From CAZFAT01 sp964517075 (GTDB lineage: Bacteria > Acidobacteriota > Vicinamibacteria > Vicinamibacterales > SCN-69-37): DNA of 10,189 nucleotides. The position numbers and the translations under genes were made by a program. The notes below the pieces were generated by a model. That model did not search any database, had not been told where the DNA came from, and saw nothing but the letters and a program-made list of their open reading frames with translations. The stretch spans positions 1 to 10,189 of the forward strand of contig CAZFAT010000057.1 in NCBI GenBank assembly GCA_964517075.1. Direction: 5' to 3'. Of the stretch, positions 7,750 to 10,189 are shown in pieces (position 1 is the first letter of the stretch; the number at the start of each line of letters is the position of its first letter).

Positions 7750-8954
7750 GCAGGGTTCGAACCCTTCGTTCGGAGCGCCTGGTCGAGGTCCGCGATCAGA
7801 TCGTCGGGATGCTCGAGACCCACTGACAGCCGCACGAGGCCCTTCGCGACACCGGCCGCGCCGAGTTCTAGGTCGCTGAGGCCGTGGTGGGACGTCAGGA
7901 CCGGCAGGCTGCACAGACTCTCGACGCCGCCGAGACTGGCAGCCCGGCGGATGACCTGAAGGCGATCGAACAGGCGGCAGGCGGCTCGATAGCCGCCTCG
8001 CGCCTCGAACGAGACCATGCCCCCGAACCCGCGCATCTGCCGGCGCGCGATGGCGTGATCGGGATGGGATGTCAGCCCCGGATACCAGACCGTGCTGACC
8101 CGGGCGTCCGCAGCCAGCCAGCGCGCCACGGCCATCGCCGTGGCGTTCTGACGGGCCATCCGCACCCCCAGCGTCTTCATGCCGCGGCCAAGCACGTAGG
8201 CCGCGGCCGGGTCCACGACGCCCCCAAGAAACGTGCGGGCCCGCTGCAGCCGCGCAATGAGCGCACGGGGACCGGCCAGGGCGCCGGCGACCACGTCACT
8301 GTGCCCGTTCAGGTACTTCGTCGCCGAATGCATGACGAGATCGATGCCGAGGGCCAGCGGCTGTTGGTTGACCGGGCTGGCGAAGGTGCTGTCGACAATG
8401 GACACCACCCCGCGCGCCCGGCACGCCCGCGCGACCCGCCGCATGTCCACGCACCGCAGCGTCGGATTGACCGGCGTTTCGAACCAGACCACCCTCGTGG
8501 AGGGACGGATCACGCGGCCGAGATTCGCCAGCTCCTCGAGGGCCACATACCGGACCGCGATCCCGAACCGTACGAGATAGTCCCGCAGCACGTGCAACGT
8601 ACCGCCGTAGATGCCCGCGGCCACGAGTGCCTCGTCGCCAGCCGACAGCAACCCGAAGAGCGCCGTGGACGTCGCCGCCATGCCCGACGACGTCAGCAGG
8701 GCGGCGTCGGCACCCTCGAGCGCCGCAACCTTGGCCTCGGCTGCTTCGACCGTGGGATTGGCATGTCGGGAATACAGGTACTTTCCGGATCCGCCGCGGT
8801 GATACGCCTCGAGCTCGGCCGCGTTCTCGAACAGAAACGTGGTGGTGGCATAGACAGGCGTCGTCAACGGCGCGGCGCCGGGCCGGGCGCCCTCGCCAGC
8901 CCGGATGGCGTGCGTGTCGCGATGCAAGCCTCGCTGGCGCTGGCTCAACACCAC
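7746..8954 (-). CDS. Cys/Met metabolism PLP-dependent enzyme (cystathionine gamma-synthase/lyase family)
   Basis: A 402-residue fold-type I PLP enzyme of trans-sulfuration type, the usual family length. The PLP-binding lysine is Lys213 in MHSATKYLNGHSD, with Ser210 and Thr212 near the phosphate. YSRHANPT (61-68) is the phosphate-binding loop donated by the neighbouring subunit. SSGMAA (89-94) and YGGT (116-119) line the cofactor. Asp188 in SIVDSTFASP contacts the pyridine ring, and Arg375 in RLSVGLEHPDDL binds the substrate carboxylate. The family includes cystathionine gamma-synthase, beta- and gamma-lyases, methionine gamma-lyase and O-acylhomoserine sulfhydrylases; the sequence does not settle which. 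The usual GGVESLxxHPxxMTHA segment reads GGVESLCSLPVLTSHHGLSD, a divergence near the active site. GTG 8954 is the first possible start; TTG 8948 has better spacing to GGAG (8957-8954). It follows the membrane-protein gene by 35 bases and is probably in the same operon. Confidence 0.88.
   Translation of the reverse strand: MVLSQRQRGLHRDTHAIRAGEGARPGAAPLTTPVYATTTFLFENAAELEAYHRGGSGKYLYSRHANPTVEAAEAKVAALEGADAALLTSSGMAATSTALFGLLSAGDEALVAAGIYGGTLHVLRDYLVRFGIAVRYVALEELANLGRVIRPSTRVVWFETPVNPTLRCVDMRRVARACRARGVVSIVDSTFASPVNQQPLALGIDLVMHSATKYLNGHSDVVAGALAGPRALIARLQRARTFLGGVVDPAAAYVLGRGMKTLGVRMARQNATAMAVARWLAADARVSTVWYPGLTSHPDHAIARRQMRGFGGMVSFEARGGYRAACRLFDRLQVIRRAASLGGVESLCSLPVLTSHHGLSDLELGAAGVAKGLVRLSVGLEHPDDLIADLDQALRTKGSNPA
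7753..7764. repeat. 12-bp perfect palindrome GGGTTCGAACCC at the convergent gene ends
   Basis: GGGTTCGAACCC lies in the last codons of the PLP gene (residues KGSNP), four bases beyond the overlapping stop codons. It looks like a tRNA T-arm (GGTTCGA), but no cloverleaf can be built around it. It could be a protein-binding site, or simply a result of codon choice. Confidence 0.6.
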
Positions 8955-8989
8955 TCCGGGGACCGACGACCAGTCACTGCGCCAGTCAC

Positions 8990-10189
8990 CTACCCCGCCT
9001 CCCGCTCGCCCGCGGCGACGACCGGCTCGATGAACAGCCGGTACGCATCGGCGTATCCCTGCGCCATCAGTTCCTCGACCGTACGCCGACGATCCGACCC
9101 TTCGTCATACGTCCCATCAAAGTCGAACGGCCCGATGGGATTGTGGGCCGGACGAATGACGAAGACGCCGGAGAATCGGGTCACGGCCGCGGCGTACGCG
9201 TCCTGAACCGCGGCGGTCTCGATCGACCGCACGATTTCGCCGAGGCGGGCGCGGAGGCCAAGCGGACGGGCGCGCATGCCGTGCGGACCGGCCGGAGGGG
9301 GCGCAGGGCTGACGAGAATGACCTGTTCCACGCCGACGTTGGCAAGCTCGTCGATCAGCCGCGCCACGATCTCCGGGCGATCGCAGACGCGATGGCGTTC
9401 GCCGCGCCAGTAGCTCTCGGCCGGAAACCGCATTACGTGTGGTTCGTTGGCAATGGGCAGGCACAGCGAGCCCGCGAGAAAGTCGGCAATGAGGTCGCGC
9501 TGCGGCCCGGTGAAATCAACGATCTCGGCGCCGCGGGGCTGCCCGCCCCGGCTCCGTGCCTCGAACGCCGCGCGGGCCGGACCCGCGAGCACCGCCCCCA
9601 CGAGATCACGCCGCCCGTCGAGGTCGTGCACGGCGACCAGCACCTCGTGAAAGCCCGGCTGGCCGAAGTTGTCCGCCAGCACGTCCACATAGCGGCGGCC
9701 GATTTCCGCCGTCGCCGGGCGCGGCGCCGCTGAGGCGCCCCGGACGAGGCCCCAGAGCGCCTCGAGCAGCGTCGCGTGCGGCTCAGCCGCGTCCAGAGGA
9801 GATCCCAGCAGCCGCCACCAGAACGCCCCGGCAACGCGGCGGCGGGACCGCTCGGATCGGATCGCCTGCACCGCGGCGACGGCCAGCACGACCGCGATCG
9901 CAAGGAGCACGAGGACAATCGTCCGCGGCACGATCGTCGGCAGCATGGGCGGACTGAACAACGCTTCAATCGCCCGCCGGTACCACTCCACGAGGTGCGC
10001 CGACAGCGCGGTCAGGTTCACCAGGGCCGCGAGCAGGCTGGCGACATAGATGGCCGCGGCGACCACCAGGACGATGAGCGGACAGACCAGCACCAGGAGG
10101 GCCGCGGCCAGTCCCGCCATGCCGAGGCGCAGCGCCGTCCGCCAGCGATAGGCGCGACGCAGGCGGCGGTCGGTCCAGGGGCCGGTCGC
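8990..10189 (-). CDS. Unrecognised membrane protein, N-terminus beyond window edge
   Basis: I do not recognise this protein. The frame ends at TAG 8992-8990 and stays open to the right edge (399 visible codons). The only early ATG is at 10120, with no ribosome binding site, and the 23 codons before it encode a basic stretch (WTDRRLRRAYRWRTALRL), so the real start probably lies outside. Counting from that ATG, hydrophobic segments lie at about residues 3-35 and 62-86, separated by an amphipathic stretch. A soluble domain of about 290 residues follows, mixed alpha/beta in look, with strands such as EVLVAVHDL, VEQVILVSPAP and GVFVIRPAHNPIGPFDF, and a C-terminus rich in Asp/Glu/Arg (YDEGSDRRRTVEEL, then YADAYRLFIEPVV). 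No nucleotide-binding, GxSxG, zinc or protease motif is visible. A patatin-like or esterase-like fold crossed my mind, but nothing in the visible part supports it. It precedes the PLP gene by 35 bases, suggesting one transcript. Confidence 0.75.
   Translation of the reverse strand, partial: ATGPWTDRRLRRAYRWRTALRLGMAGLAAALLVLVCPLIVLVVAAAIYVASLLAALVNLTALSAHLVEWYRRAIEALFSPPMLPTIVPRTIVLVLLAIAVVLAVAAVQAIRSERSRRRVAGAFWWRLLGSPLDAAEPHATLLEALWGLVRGASAAPRPATAEIGRRYVDVLADNFGQPGFHEVLVAVHDLDGRRDLVGAVLAGPARAAFEARSRGGQPRGAEIVDFTGPQRDLIADFLAGSLCLPIANEPHVMRFPAESYWRGERHRVCDRPEIVARLIDELANVGVEQVILVSPAPPPAGPHGMRARPLGLRARLGEIVRSIETAAVQDAYAAAVTRFSGVFVIRPAHNPIGPFDFDGTYDEGSDRRRTVEELMAQGYADAYRLFIEPVVAAGEREAG

Noticed and set aside
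7690..7785. tRNA-like T-arm GGTTCGAACC suggesting a tRNA gene or an integration site
   Set aside because: The T-stem pairs imperfectly, no matching acceptor, D or anticodon arms can be formed on either strand, and both flanks are coding sequence of well-supported genes.
6301..7914. Long open frame (537 codons) on the minus strand
   Set aside because: It is antisense to the DHH phosphoesterase gene, whose catalytic motifs are complete; the frame shows no domain and shadow-like composition.
7884..9206. Long open frame (440 codons) on the plus strand
   Set aside because: It is antisense to the PLP enzyme and part of the membrane protein, both better supported; its composition is that of a shadow frame.

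Overview
The window is high-GC bacterial DNA (about two thirds G+C in the rows I counted by hand). It is densely coded, with many GTG starts and very short intergenic gaps. The gene content suggests a Gram-negative, diderm soil-type bacterium: MlaEFD-type lipid transport, an MCE protein with a repeated GxGTxGxLL-type tail, a remnant of an ECF sigma factor, and a YtxH protein. Acidobacteriota (Vicinamibacterales-like) is my best guess, made from memory of similar gene styles and not from any search.

Layout. Bases 1-5716 run on the minus strand and read right to left as uvrB, mlaE-like permease, mlaF-like ATPase, mlaD-like MCE protein, a class I methyltransferase, and a YtxH-domain protein cut by the window edge. 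From uvrB to the methyltransferase the genes are separated by at most 16 bases. The uvrB stop and the mlaE start share one base (TAGTG), so this looks like a single transcription unit combining excision repair with envelope lipid transport. The methyltransferase is clearly less GC-rich than its neighbours.

Bases 5717-5851 are a divergent intergenic region. A perfect 12-bp inverted repeat lies there, with one arm inside the region and the other on the start codon of the next gene. On the plus strand follow two tiny overlapping frames (5852-6004 and 6001-6156). They resemble the N-terminus of an ECF sigma factor and the N-terminus of its usual small partner protein. Both are far too short, so they are probably remnants.

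Bases 6316-7749 (plus) encode a DHH-family phosphoesterase with a degenerate TrkA-N-like N-terminal domain. It converges on a minus-strand Cys/Met-metabolism PLP enzyme (7746-8954), and the two stop codons share the palindrome CTAG. Upstream of the PLP gene, and probably co-transcribed with it, is a membrane protein I do not recognise (8990 to the right edge, start outside the window).

I see no mobile element, CRISPR array, rRNA or tRNA gene, and no defence system. The observations most worth a second look are the eroded sigma-factor pair, the exact 34-residue repeat in the MCE protein, the uvrB-mlaEFD coupling, and the unidentified membrane protein.
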